Shown here: piece after piece, positions 14,165-29,100 of the stretch
How positions within the stretch are numbered: position 1 is the stretch's first letter
Layout of the letters: each line of letters opens with the position of its first letter
Source of the DNA: Macquaria australasica
Lineage: Eukaryota > Chordata > Actinopteri > Centrarchiformes > Percichthyidae
Direction: 5' to 3'
Assembly (NCBI GenBank): GCA_005408345.1
Contig: SEMN01000224.1
Coordinates: 502,501-566,500 of the forward strand
Length of the DNA: 64,000 nt
Notes under the pieces: generated by a model
Seen by the model: the letters and a program-made list of their open reading frames with translations, nothing else
What the model was told of the DNA's origin: nothing
Databases searched by the model: none
Program-made: the position numbers and the translations under genes

Positions 14165-17100
14165 TAAAGCAAAAGCCCTTGCATATAGGTAGTATAGTAA
14201 CTTGCATACATGTAAGAAACCCTCGTATTTTTTTGGCGTAGGGTAGTATGTAATCTCTACTGTCTATAATGATGAGATTGTCTAATATTTAGATGTACTG
14301 TAGTGTCCCTTGAATATATATTACTATTAGCATGTGCACAGTTTAGTGTTGATAGTAGGTGTGTCTCATGTCAGTATGTCACCATAGCCAGATTTTGTAC
14401 ACTTAAAGTCATTACTATTAATTACTCCCATAATGTTTTTACTTTAACTAAAAGATAACAGGGTTTCTAAAGTTGGAAAAAAAAGTGTTTCATATGAACC
14501 TTGTGTGCTCTTGACAGCCATCATGATGCATTGCCATAAAACCAAAAAGGATGTTTTTTCCCCCTAAAAATCTTTTATTTTGGCAATGCAATGTTTTCAC
14601 CAGACCGTTAAGAAATGCTGCTTGTATTCCTCATCCTCGTCAGAATCGTTAAGTTCCTGAAAAGTTGCCTTTTTGGATGAAGTTTTAATTTGACAGAAAA
14701 TGTCTGCTAATGAGTCTAACTTTATGTGCTCTTTTTACCCTTCATAACACAGTTTGTCATTCCTTGTCTAACACCCCCCCCCCTTTCTCTCTCTCTCACA
14801 CACACAAGTACATTCATATACATGTATATCTTCCACCCTCTCCCTCATGAAGCCGATATTTGCTTCTTCTCAAAAGTTTCTGTTCAGTGCTATTTGGTGA
14901 AAACATGTCAAATTGGGTTTTTTTTTTTTGAGCAGGCTTTCCTTTTTTCAGACAGATGTCACGCTGTTAATGAATTTCTGTTAGCAGGTTTTAACTGTCA
15001 GCTGTCGCACTCAAACAGGAACAGTACCATCTGATGGATTCAAGTTTATTTTCAATTTCAGCTTTATTGGAGGATGTACAGCAGAGAGTGACAGCGGAAG
15101 ATGGATAAGAGGGAGAGAGGATGACATGTATGGCAGTGGTTGTTAGCATTATTTTGTCACTTCTGTTTTGTTAGACAGTAAAACACAAAAACAAGAAAGA
15201 CAGGCAGGAGTGAGAGGCAGGTAACCACAACGTGTGGGGACACCCTGCTTGATAGTGTGGAGATTGAATTCTTAGTTAATAAATACAGTAAGAATAGGCA
15301 CCATTCCTGATAGATTTTCTTCAGCAGGAACTTTCTACATTTCTTCTTCAGTGTCCTTCAGTGACACAATTGAAATTCAGAATGTCACAGTTTGCATCTG
15401 AGACAGCTGCTAAAGTGCACTTTTTGTTTGAAATGCCAAATAAACCCCAAAGGAAGCATCAATCCACCGTTTGGGGATGTTTCTCTATGTCATTGTCCTT
15501 CTATTTGTTTATCTCTGGGTCAAGGTTCTGTGCTTCCATACAGGGACGAGGACCATACAGTTGTTGGATAATGTTGTCATGGACATGAGACTGAGAAAGC
15601 CAATGTGACACGAATGTGGAAGTAGCTATAAAAAAGAAATGGTCTTGGAGCTTTGTGAGATCAATGACTGCTCACAGTGAACCTCTCCTCTCACGCACAG
15701 ACGCATAGCTGCACACACGCAAACATACACGCTGACACACTCAGACATGCACACACAGACAGACAGACCACAAGGCTTTGATATGCATGAGAGCAGCAGA
15801 TACTATTGGCAGGTCTCATTTTCATAGTCAATTTCATCCTGACTTATAGCCCTCAGCCCTTCCTCCCTCTCTCTCCCTTAGTCCTCCGTTCTCTCTGTCT
15901 GTGTCTGTCTGTATTCACTCTCTCTCTCTCTGTTAGTGAGTGATCTATGGTCATGCAGTAATATTGATTACAGCCTTCAGCTCAGTAGCTGTGAAGTCGG
16001 TTCCTTTATATGATTCAAGGCAGTGCTGTATCTGTGTAGCCGGTCTGTTTTTGATTCCATGCTTTGCTGACCTGACTATCTGAACCTAAAAAGTGAAGTT
16101 AAACTGAAACAACCAAGATTAAATAAAACAGACACAAAACAGGTTGTGTCACTATTTGGTTTTCTAAAGATGTCTCACAACAAACTCTTGTTGTTAGAGG
16201 CACAGACTACTGGAAGCGTACACATTAGTGCACATAGAACAGCAAGTTACATTTAAAACATTTAGAGCAAGAAAGTGACTTTGGAAGCACTGGAAAGTAA
16301 GATTTTTCCCTGTCTTGACCAGCCCAGGTTAGGTTTACCGACCACATTTCCTCTCACACGTTCTTATATAATGTACCTCTCTTTGTCCTCTCTCCCCTCC
16401 TCTGCTCTGTCTGTTCTCCTAGCCTACCAATTAAGGGTTTGCCAGCCTCCTCCAGAAGTGCCCAATGCTGTCATGCTGATCGAGGATGGCGAGTTGGAGA
16501 TAGGTGAGTTGTCTGCCTGCCTGCAATGCCTCCAGACATGTCAATTTGATGGAGGAAGCAAACTTGAGATTTGTGTAACTTTCCAGTTCCTAACATGAGA
16601 ACAAATATCATCTTCTCCATAAAAGATATCATACTTTTAAATATGTGATACAGACACGCGATACTTAATGTAAATTCACTTTAAAATTCAGATTTTTGTG
16701 TCTTGTCAGTGCAGATAATGATACACATAGTGGTGGAGGAAGTATTCAGATCTTTAATTTGAATAAAAGTAGCAATACAACACAACAAAAATACTCCATT
16801 GCAAGTCAAAGTCCTGCATTGAAAATTTAACTGTAAAAGTATATAAGAATTATTCATTATTCATGCATAATTTATTATCAAAATGTTCTTAAAGTATCAA
16901 AAGAAATGGCCACTCTAAGTGGTAAACAATTATATATTAGATTATTAGATTATTATCCATGATGCATTCACATGTAAGTAAGATTTTACTGTTATAGTTC
17001 ATATAGTCAAGGTGTAACTGATTTTAACTATTTAATATACTGTTGGGTAGTTTAATCTATAACAATGCATCATCTTTAAGATGATCATATGTTTTCTATG

Positions 17101-20100
17101 TAAAATCTTAATTTGTAAAATAACTAGTAACTAGAGTGGCTGACAAATGAATGTAGTGAAGTAAAAAGTACAATATTTTCCTCTGAAATGTAGTGGAGTG
17201 AAAGTAAGTGACTCAAGTTAAGTGCAAGTACCTCAGATTTGTGCTGAAGTACAGTACATGAGTAAATATACTATGTTTCATTTAATTGCTGAATATATAC
17301 TATAGGAGAAATCATCAATATCGTTTCCTTGCTGTGTCAACTTCTCTTTCTGACGACTTTCATCGTACATACTGATTTTGTGCGTCCAGGTGACATCATC
17401 AGGTACAGATGCCATCCTGGATTCTCATTGGTTGGCAGTGAGATTCTAACATGTCGCCTAGGAGAGAGACTACAGATGGATGCACCACCTCCAACATGCC
17501 AAGGTGTGTGTATGTCACTACAATAGCAATTTAAGTGGTTTTAATTGATATTTCAAATAGTTAATGTTGACAACATTGAAAATAACAAAGATGGAAACAT
17601 AACCATTTCCCTTCTGTCCATAGTCCAATGCCCTGCACATGATGTGCGATATGACTCATCAGGTGTCATCCTGAGCCCCGGTTGGCCTGAAAGCTACCCA
17701 AACCTCCAAATGTGTTCATGGAGCGTTACAGTAGAGAAAGGATACAACGTCACCATAACCTTTGAAGATTTCCACACTGAGAGAGAGTTTGACGTGTTGG
17801 AGATTTTTGATGGTAAAAAACACACTTAAAAGCACACGCTGACATTCAGTATTCAGCTTGAGAAGTTCAGTGTTTGTTAGAACCACATGTGAGCGCGCAC
17901 ACACACACACAAACACACTCTTTCTCAAAGGTATAAAGGTATTAAAATTAAACTTGATTACCATGGAAAAACTGGACATACAGTTATAGCCACAGAGTAC
18001 AAAAATAGAACCAATCACAGTTTATTTGTACTATCTCATTCATTCTCTTTGTGTCTCTTTCTTTCTCTCTCTCTCTCTCTCTTTCCCTCTCACTTTGTCT
18101 TGATCTCTCTCAGGCCCAACAGCCAACAGTCCCACTCTGGCAACGCTGAGTGGAGACCTGCCAACACCCTTTAACCTCACAACCTCTGGTCACCAGTTCC
18201 TGGTCCGCTGGTCTTCAGACCACGGCACAAATAAGAAAGGCTTCAAAATTCGCTATGTTGGTGAGTACCAAAGTATGTATCCCAACTTTATTTTACTACT
18301 ACTTTATATTATCGTAATGCATGGAAATAAGGACAGAGGTAGACAGAGACAGACAGAAAGACAGAAGCACATTCTGAGTGAAAGAGCACTTGGAGGAGTT
18401 ATTCAACCTTTAAGTTGTGTCAACATATAGATAATTTGTTCAACATAAATACAGAAATTGAGAAAGTTTCTCATCTGTGATTTTGTGGGGGGAAACAAGG
18501 AATATATAAGAAAAATAATCAATAACTGTATCTCAGCCATGGAATTTGTTTCTTCATCTTCAGCTTAGTTTTCTGCCTCACTTTTGTCTGTCTCCTAAAG
18601 CAGTTTACTATATTGCATTATTCAATTCAATTCAGTTCAGTTTTATTTATATAGCGCCATATCATAACAAAGTTATCTCAGGGCACTTTTTCGAGTAGAG
18701 CAGGTCTAGACCGACTCTTTATATTTACAGAGACCCAACAGTTCCCACCATGAGCAAGCACTATGCGACAGTGGCAAGGAAAAACTCCCTTTTAACAGGT
18801 AGAAACCTCGAGCAGAACCAGGTTCTGGGTGGGCGGTCATCTGCCTCGACCGGTTGGGTCATGGGTTAGTTCTCAACTTTTATCATTCAAGGAAAGCTTG
18901 ATGAGCACAGATGCTGTGTTACAGCAGTCTTTGCCTTTAGACGGTCTTGCACCTGGGCCTGCTAAGTATAACTTTAGACTGTTGGGCATTAAGCACTTTC
19001 ACTTGGCTAATGAGACTTGAGTGCTTCATTCAAGGGCATTTTTTGACAGTTAAGGGGGAGGAGACGGTATTACCTGTTTGTTCACTTCATAGGCGGCTTC
19101 TTTAACCTTTAAAACACCACTGTTCGGCTGTTCCATATGATGAATTATATGCTGAATAACAACAGAAAAGCCTCCCAGGACTCTCACACTCAGTAACCTT
19201 CTTTGGTACTGTAGCTGTGATTAATGTGAGCTTTTGCAAGGATTGTTAAACACATGTTGTAAGTCTACTTATATCATAGGTCAACTTCATAAATGTTTTG
19301 TTTTTGTTTTTTTCACTTGCACAATCAGGCCAGTATATGGCAAAATACTCCTGCCACAATTGTAACTTCATTAACTTCATTATAAAACAGCCCTTGTGTG
19401 ACTGAAATCAGCAGTAGTCTAATGCTATCAATCTTAAAAATACTAAGGGAAAGAGCCTGGATTGGATCTAATGAGGGTCTGCTGGCTGCTTTTCCTACGT
19501 GCTGGTTCAGTGAAACCAGCCGTTTCCGTGGCCATTGACTTTAAACTTTTAGTGCTTTTAGAAATAGGCTGTGTCAGAGAGCTCTAATTAGAAATCACTG
19601 ACAAACTGTACTAAACAACGCTGGCACTGATTCTGTATTTTCAACGCAAGGAAAACACAATGAAAAAGGAACAAAACTCAGTCACTAACTCTTGAGTGGT
19701 GCTCATTTCAGTTCAAAAACTCACCATACAGATGATACTGGACCAATGGTAGACCAGGGGGACATTAAAACAGGCTTAGCACTAATGTATAAGGCCAGTT
19801 AAGAACTTATTTTTGGGCCCTCGCCCAATTAAAGACCAGGCAACTTGCCCAAGTCATCGTCTAACTGGACCCAGGCCTGGGTTATCTTCATATGCTATGA
19901 CTGAGGAACATAATTAAACTGCTACTGGTAACTTATCATGAGATACTGACATCATTGCATAAGGACCTATATCTACTGCCATAGATACAGAGACAGACAG
20001 AAACTACAGCATGCCAATAATCTATAAACATAAACTTAGACAATGCTCAACTTGTTGCCAGGTTGTTGGCGGTTGCAGCAGGATTCCCTCTTGTTTTGCC

Positions 20101-23100
20101 CACAGCTGCCAGTGTTGTCTGGAGTAAAGGATTAATGTGTCTTGGTGTAAGAATATTTCATAAAAATGCATAAAGCCATTGATGACTTTGTGGGCAGTGT
20201 GTCCAGTAATGTCTGACATCTACTGTAACTCTACTCAATGATTGTTCGATCCGAAAGCTCTGCCAAGAGGGACTTATTTATTTTATTTAGCAGTCATATA
20301 GCTTGTGTCAGATGGATCCTAATTGGCTGAAACATCTTTTAAGATGTGCTGGAAAGGTATAATCATTATGAATGTGGTCATTAATATCTCTCTAACTTTT
20401 TGTTTTGTTTACCAACTTTTGTTTTGAGATATTGTACTCGGAGTGATCTGACTCCATCTCATGCCTCTAATAGCACTGTTAAAAACACACAATCAAAGCC
20501 ATAATTGTCAGTAAAAATTATAACTTACACACAAACATGATACATTTGCCATTAGTCAATTTTGGCTGGGCCCCCTATTGTGTCATTAATACAGTATTGA
20601 CTCATATTAATGAAAGTTTTAGAAAATTATCACAATATGCAATTTCATAACACCAGACTGCAATGTCAGTAACACTAAAACTTTGTAAGTAAGACTTTGA
20701 TTACAGTAGAGTTAGTGGTTATAACATTGTATACCTGCATGCAGACATAAATTCTGTGTTAGTCTCAGCATTGATGTGAAGGCATAAACATCTGTTTTCC
20801 TGTTCTGCTAGATTAAGTAACAGTATTGTACAATATTATGGTAATAACATAGTACTGTAGTTCTGGTATGGTTATAGAATAGTACTGTATTTCAGTAAAA
20901 ATACTAAAGCTATGATATCACTGATTACTGCTGCCACCTGCCTTGATCTTTACTGTTAATTACTGTTATTTTTGTTTCTTTTTTTGCCTGGTTTTAACTT
21001 TCTAGTTACTGTTTTAGTGGCAGTGAACCACACTATGTGAATTCATTTCAAATCTTTGTTTCCTCCACTCCAGCCCTGTACTGCTCCACCCCAGACTCTC
21101 CGCTCCATGGCTCTATCTCCTCTCAGAGCGGCGGCCACGTTAACAGCATGGTGCGCTGGGCCTGTGACCGTGGTTACCGTCTCATAGGCAACGCCACAGC
21201 AACCTGCCGCCGCTCATCACTCGGCTACCACGCGTGGGACTCTCCTGTACCTGCGTGTCAAGGTGTGTTTGTTTGTCTGTGTATGGGATGTGTAGCTGGG
21301 ATGCAGTGTACAGTACTTTATGCTAAACTGCGCTGAAGTATTTTGATGTTCATTATTTTAAAAACATTAATATAGTCTGAAAATTGTAGTTTTTAAAGGA
21401 ATAATTTGGTAGTTTTATTAGCTACAAATCCTGTTAGCTAGCTTTGATGCTGATGCATATTCCCAGTGTTGACTTAAGAAATTGAAGAGCTTAACTATTC
21501 ACATCTAGCTGTTACAGTGACTGACAGTGATACATTTAAGTTAATTGCTTTATGGTAGAAAACAACTAAGTCCATCCATGCTATAAGACTATGAAAAATG
21601 TGCACAATGTTTTTTTGTTTTTTTGCTCTAGCACGTTCAAGTGAGTAAAATTACAGATGCATTGTTCATATGAAGCGGCTTAATTGATATCCATTTGGTA
21701 AAGTAAATGAAACATGTCAATGGTAAAAAAAACTATAATTTTCACGTGACTGTTGGTGCCTTTTCTTTTTCTTTCTCTCTCTCTTTTTGCATACTTTCAG
21801 AATATACAACAATATGTTCTACAAAGACCTGATTAAATGTTTATGTTGTGCCAGCTATTGTCTAATGCCACACATCAAATAAGCATAGGAAGGCACAGCT
21901 CGTAGCTGGTATTGATAGAAAGTCAAATGAAGGATGTATAGCAGATTGTCGACGCTGTGTAATTACACGGTGGCGTGCTCTACAAACCAGTCTATTTAAA
22001 ACCACTGTGGACTGTGGAGCAGCATGTTCAGCAAGATGGATGCATTTTCTCAGAACTGATTGGAACTGGAGATCAACCATCTCTTGATTGTATATTTTTA
22101 GTTTGATAGCTTCACTGAAGAAAATATTTGAGCTCGTTTACACATACAATACACTCAGTGGCTTTGAATCCCCAGAAACATTTCAAACAAAGTACACATC
22201 AAACCTGCCTACCTGACAGACATAAGTGCACATTAGGGTGTCTGTTTGTGTCTGTTTGCATGTAGTCTTCTTAACCAGTGTGTTTCTGTCCTCCCCTAGC
22301 TGTCTCATGCGGGGCACCCAAGGCTCCTATAAATGGCGGCGTTTTAACAGCTGACTACTCCGTCGGAAGAAGAGTTTCCTATTTTTGTAACGATGGGTAC
22401 AGACTGTCCAGTAAAGAACTGACGTCAGCCATCTGTCAGCCTGATGGAACATGGAGCAACCACAATAAGATACCACGGTGTTCTGGTTAGTAACACTGTT
22501 ACCAATGGAAATACCAAATCTGATAGTGTTACTAATTTGGACATACAAAGCCACAAATGTAAACACTCTATGAATGTAAATAACACACTCCAGTGAGATT
22601 TTCCTTGCGTCAGTTACACAAAACACAAATAAGAAATATTGAATACTACATTGTTCAAGCAATGAAAATTAAATAATCTCTCACTGAGTAAGATGGATAT
22701 ACAAGTTTGTAAGCAACATATAATTACCGCTATGAGTGGCAGCCATATTTGGCTAGGACATTGTTATTTAAATTGAGTCATTATTATGCATCTGTGAGAT
22801 ATTTTACAGTGGCTTGGCCCCACTCTCAGCCAGCTAATTACTATCTGACACAACTTTAAAGTGGTTATTGTGTTTTTTAATGTGTGAGAAAATTCCATGA
22901 GGCTTTATTCTCTCTTCACACTCTGTCTATCTCTATAGTGGTGGTATGTCCCAGCATCGGGTCATTCTCTTTAGAGCACGGCCGCTGGAGGATTGTCAAC
23001 GGCTCGCACTACGAATACAGAACTCGCATTGTGTTCACCTGTGATCCGGGATACTACAGATTAGGCCCCGCCCACATCCAGTGCTTGCCCAGCGGTGTGT

Positions 23101-26100
23101 GGAGCTGGAGAAATGATAGACCACACTGCCAGGGTGAGTAAAAAAGACATATGATGACTTAATGACCACTGCAACTGAATAACAAGAGCAGCAATGAGCT
23201 AGCCGTTATACATATTTGAATATGTAGGCATTTGTGTGTTCAAATCCTAGTGCACCAACTTAAGTCATGTTAACCTTTTGTGTATTTACTGATAATAATG
23301 GGAATAATTTACTCTTGCATACATTTAATAAAAAAATAGGGGTTATATGGGATCTGAGCAGTAACTCCCTAGATTCCTGGAATCCCCTCTGGTTGCCTGG
23401 CAACTGGTCACAACCAAGAAATAGTTCCACCACATAACTGCCCCATACAATGGCAAAAAGCTTTAGAGGTGGTAGCAGGCAGATTTTGTTACCTTTGGAC
23501 AGAGTCAGGCAAGCTGTTTCCCTCTGTTTCCAGCCTTTGTGCTAAGCTAAGCTAACCACCTGCTGGCTCTAGCTTCATATTTAATGGACAGATGTGAGAT
23601 TGGTATGAATCTTCTCATCTAACTCTTTGCCAATAAGCAAACTATTCATTTAAAGGTAAACCAAGTGCCTTCAGCATATGTTATGTACTTGTTAATATTT
23701 TAAGTCTATAAGTTTGTGAGGCATGACAACAAGAAATGACTGACATCAGGCAGCCTGATAGTACGATTGGAATTTATAGTATGAACAGGTGTGAGTAGGA
23801 AATGAGAAAAAAAAATGTAATTAAATTGTTGTGAGCTACATGTGGAAACCCACAGCATCACACGCCTGTAAACATAAACAATGTGGCAAGTTACAGCCTA
23901 ACAACTTCGACATTATGGAACTTTGTGCCAGCTAAAGTCAGTAAGGACCAAAACATAGCTCACTTATGCAGACGTTAGTGTTAGGGTTGTTTTCTAAGGA
24001 TAGGTGTGTGCGTTTAATGTTGATTTAATTTTGGTGTATTTTTATTTTATTTCTGCTAATTTTATTAAATCTAATTATGACTGCATTACTGTAAAAGGAA
24101 AACATTTTGTTCTTCAAGTCCATGCTCTGACCTGAAAAAGTTCCATGACATTTTAGTCATCTGTTATTTTTCTTCTGGGGATTCACTGAATGTTATTTTT
24201 CTTTAAAGAATTCTGTGACATTTGAAAATGCGCAGTCATTTTCTTCACCAGTCATTTCCGAGTGTAGGGGGGGAAAAAAAGACAATATTGGCACCAAATT
24301 TGCGATGAACAAAACAGCTCTCCATCATCAGTAGCATTCGTCGCTGAAACCAATGAGCTCTACCAGCTACTCAAATGAATTTGGTGCTAAATTGGGGCCA
24401 CAACTGCTTATAAATTGCTTGTGTCGGCCTGTGTGTCTCAGTTATATCCTGCGGTGAGCTGCCATCTCCACCCAATGGGAAGAAGATAGGTACTCAGACA
24501 TCATTTGGTGCTACAGCCATCTTTACCTGCGATGCCGGCTTCATGCTGGTGGGGTCAGCTGTCAGAGAGTGCCTGTCATCTGGGCTTTGGAGTGGAACGG
24601 AAACACGGTGTTTAGGTATGTAACTACTATAACTACTACTGTATTCAAACATACAGTATATATTACAGTATATCTAGACACTGTATGTAATTTCCTGACT
24701 TAAATTTAAGGTTTAGGGCATATACAGCATGTTAACACACACACACATACACTCACACACACACTGAAACACTGACCATTAGAAAGGGAGTTTGAAAGAT
24801 GTGATTTTTCAAGTCAATCTAATGAGGACAGGTATCAAAGGTATGTACACTATGTGCCCTGCACCTCTCGTCTGGCTGCACAGCTGCTTCCCCCGGCCTC
24901 ATCCACCTCACAGGCAAGACTATCACGAGCCTCTGCTGTGCATTCAGTCTGAATGTTCTTTTTCTTTTTCTTTTTTTTTTTTCTTTTTTTGTATATTAGG
25001 CAGAAAAAAAATCATCTACTTTCTTCTGTCAGTGTGCCAGCCAGAGGTAACAGATGTTATGACATGGTGCTGTCATTTCTCCATGAAGCCTCAGTAGAAA
25101 CAGCGCTTCCCAGAATACTTCACAGGCTGAGGGGGATATGAGATGCAATTTATAAAGGAAAAGTTCAATGAAACTTAACCTAGACTGATGAGGAAGCATC
25201 ATTCTGTCAAAAAATAAATAAATTGAGCCCTAAAAAAGTGCTATAAACAGCATTTTCATTTAATAACTTTTCTTATTATCCTTCAAAACAGAACTGGCTC
25301 TACTGTACTTGTTTTGCTTATTTAAAATGATTTGTGATTGTAAAATGACCATTTTATGGCCGATCTTTAAACAAATCAATGAAGACACTTAAAAATATTT
25401 ATATTCATATTATATATCCTTGCTCTGCCTGCTCAAACAAGCCAAATCGCACTTCTAAGTATTTTACTTTATTGTATTTGTTATTTTAATATTCTATTGA
25501 TGTTTCATTGTAAGGTCTTTTAAACAAAGCGTGTTGAAACTGTGTGATAACTTTCTGAAAACAAGTTGACATTTGTGTAGGTTATCACTTCAACACATAA
25601 CTTTCTGCAGCATTTTCAAGAAAGTGAAATGTGACTCACTTGAGTTATGCCCTTTAACTCCAGTAAGCAACACCTCAAAGACGATGTGAAATGACGAATG
25701 ACGAACCTTTTCTCTTCTCGTTCTCCCCCACTTCCCTGGCTGTCTTTGAAATTGTTAGCATTTGCTGACATCAGGGACACAGTGAACAGAAAGAGAACAG
25801 AAAATACACATTTCCTTTGTAAAATGCTTTTTAAAACATCTTGCATTAACATTGTGCATCAATCAGACGAATGAATCTGATCAGTAAAAAGGCCCACAAA
25901 TCCTGTTTGGTTAGCTGTTACCAGGTAAAGTCTGATTCTTTCAAAGCACAGAGACATTGTCATTTTAAATTTAGATGCTTTTGAAAGTATCGCAAAGAAC
26001 AGTGACACAGCTGTGAAAATGTTGTAGGGGGCAACTGACCATCTGAGCCTTCGCTGTAAAATGACAGGTGATCCAATTTATGACAGAGTTGCTGATATTT

Positions 26101-29100
26101 TGTGCTTGTCGTGCTCCCACTTTGATGTTTCATGGTGTGTGTTTGCTCAGATTCACATGTCTCATACACAGGATGAACCAGGTTTCAAGCTGCAATGTCC
26201 ATGCTTTTACACGCTTGCAAAAGGTTTCAGCAGATGTTTAACATTATAATGGCCCAAAGAGAGACAACAAACTGTCTCCTAAGCCAGGGAGATGTTCAAT
26301 CCTCAGGGTTTGTTTAAAACTCCCAGACCTGATTAAAATGTTACTGTTTTGCTGATATTGTCTTTGTATCCTTGAAAATAACCCAGAGAACGCATCTCAT
26401 GGGTACAATAGCACTGTAGGTGGGTATAGTATCATTTTGAAATATTTTCATATCTGCAGGACAACAAGGTAGCTCAAAAGTAAGTAAAAGTAAGTTTAAA
26501 AAACCCCAACACAATGCAAAACAGGAACATTTGTTTAAAAATCAAAGTTGGATGAAATTGCAAATACAAGATGAATAGAGGATTTTGATTATGTCCATTG
26601 GTCTGTTTTTGAGCTAGACAGACCTGGAACATTAGGGAAACATAGTTATAGATACAAAATAGGTATAGATCCTAAAACTAGTAATGAATGAAGACGTTTA
26701 CAAAAAGTCAGCAAAACAACAATAGTATCTTTAAAGCAATATTTCTGAGACAAGATCCAGGACAGTGTTACCCATAGTCTGAGTCCTCTGTGTCTCTGTC
26801 TGTGTCTTTCAGCTGGTCACTGTGGAATCCCAGAAGGCATTGTGAATGGCCAGGTGATAGGGGAGAACTTCGGTTACCGTGATACGGTCGTGTATCAGTG
26901 TCTGCCTGGCTTTCGACTAATAGGCTCATCGGTCCGAATCTGTCTCCAAGACAACCAGTGGTCTGGACAGCTGCCCGTCTGTATATGTAAGGAAAACACA
27001 CAAGCACACATTTAGCTCTGACTAAAGATTCACCTTTAACTAACAAATCGTCCCAAACCCTCTACTACACCTATCTGTCTCCTAGACACCCTGTGGTCTG
27101 GACAGCTGCCTGTCTTTTCAACAAAATACAAACACTCACATACTGTACACACCCACATACAGACTGCATTAGTCCTTACCAAAACCCTGTTAACACACAG
27201 TCAGCTATGCACACTAACTCACACTGACAAGCTCTGAAAATCTTACATCTGCTGATCTGCTTTTTCAGTAGAATGAAAAGTTTGTTATGCAGACACATGG
27301 TCAAATGGACAGTGTGTGGGTTTGTGACACAAATTCCAAAATCTTCTATCTTCTGTCCTGTTAATGATGCAGGGACAAGATCACCTGCAGTCAAAGCTAG
27401 TCTCTGAGTTTTATATGCATGCATGCAGAGGATAAATAGAAGTTGCACTCAAATGTTTGAGGTCAAAATGTATCTAGAGGAAAATACATTTGAATGACAT
27501 GGTATGTTTCGATACATTCCACCGTTTGCTAGATACCAAATAGAGAAATTGAAGTCATTTCAAATAGAGGCAGTTTGAGTATAAGGTTTTGATAAGGTCA
27601 TGAACATTTTCATTTGAATTCTGGATATTTTATTCGCCTGTGGAGTTGAAGAATCAATATCATACATCTCATAAATCACTTTGGAGACAACCTAATGAAA
27701 AAGGCCTTGTTTGACAAATCAAGATCTACCATGTGATACAATATGTGTGAGGTGTTGCAGTGGAATTGCCATTGGAGGCAACAAGTCCTGATTATGCAAA
27801 GTAAATCAGCCAAAAGAGGACAATGGTCTTGGAAACTGTAAAAAAATAACTCTTCAAGTGCACCAGTAAAACTAGTCAAAATAGCAAGCAATGGAAAGTT
27901 CAAAGTGTTCTTTTGGTTCAGAGTTTAACATTGTTTTCAGTCAGGAGAGTAGAGCAAATAGATGTTTACCAACTGCCTTGAAATTTGAAAAGAAATACAG
28001 TGTACATTGATGGTCATTGATGAGGAATAACTAAATCAAGAGTGTAGCCTTGGATGTGATGTGATCTAGCACATCATTAAAAAACCACCTGAAGTCATAT
28101 CTTTGTTATGGTTCAGTGATAACAAAAATAAGAATTCAGGGAATACTAACAGGAAACTACCCTTTGGGGTTTGTGCGATCGTGTGTGCATTTGTGTGTGT
28201 GTATGTGTTGATTCATCTGTGTGCTGTAGAATTGTTTAATTAATTTAAAAATTGTTTTCTGTCTTTTAACAATTTGCGCTTTGTGGTCACAGTGCAAACT
28301 CAAAACGATCAGACAATGAGAGCAGAAGACTCACAACATTAACTTTACAATTGAAATTTTGACATCAAGTTACATTTGAAGGCAGGGTTCCTTGTCATTG
28401 CACACCTACAGCATGTGACACTATGTTGCAGAATAAACTTCATGCTGAAAACTAGTTTTAGAAAATGGGACCCTCATTTTTTTTGTCTTCCTCCAATATA
28501 GTACTCCACCAATTTAGCATTGCACTCTCACAACATTATCACACTCAAGGTGAACAGTTAAAAGAAGAATTAAAATTGTTGCAGCAGAACCAGAGATGTT
28601 GTCTTTTTTATTCCACTTATTCGTCTTCCTTGTCAAAAACATGGCATCTACATTACCCACAATGCAACTCGACCACCGGCAGTTAAGTTGGAGATTCAGG
28701 TGTGTTATGCTAGTAGCAGTTAATGTAGCCACAAGATGCTAGCCTCAAGAAGAGATGATTAGCGGGCTACAGAGGTTTGGTAAGCTCCCTGTTTCTAACT
28801 CCACTAGATGACCATTTTTTCTGTAAAGTGAAATGTTACCTTTAAACGCCTGATAAGAATCTTGACCAAAAAAAAGTTTATATTGATTAGCTCCTTTTAA
28901 ATAATACAGATATTTTGGGGAGAAATTGATATAATCAGAAGAATGTTACCCTTAAATATTCAGTAACAACAGTGTAGCTAACTGTAACATAGTTTATGAA
29001 CACAGCACCAAGGTCTCCACTAAGGGAGTTTGTCTGGTAGAGCTGATAAACCCCAGTCAAATTTCATTCAAGGGTGGAGAAGTCCAAATTAAAAAAGGGA

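Larger units (their letters stand above)
12253..16422 (+). other. intron 10 (4.2 kb)
   Basis: It starts with decayed exon-10 copies (12384-12525) and further short direct repeats (ACTTTGAAGTTTGGTC at 12537 and ACTTTGGAGTTTGGTC at 12700). Then come a direct repeat pair at 13071 and 13309 and an ATT microsatellite at 14126-14165. The remainder shows nothing I can support as a gene. Confidence 0.8.
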
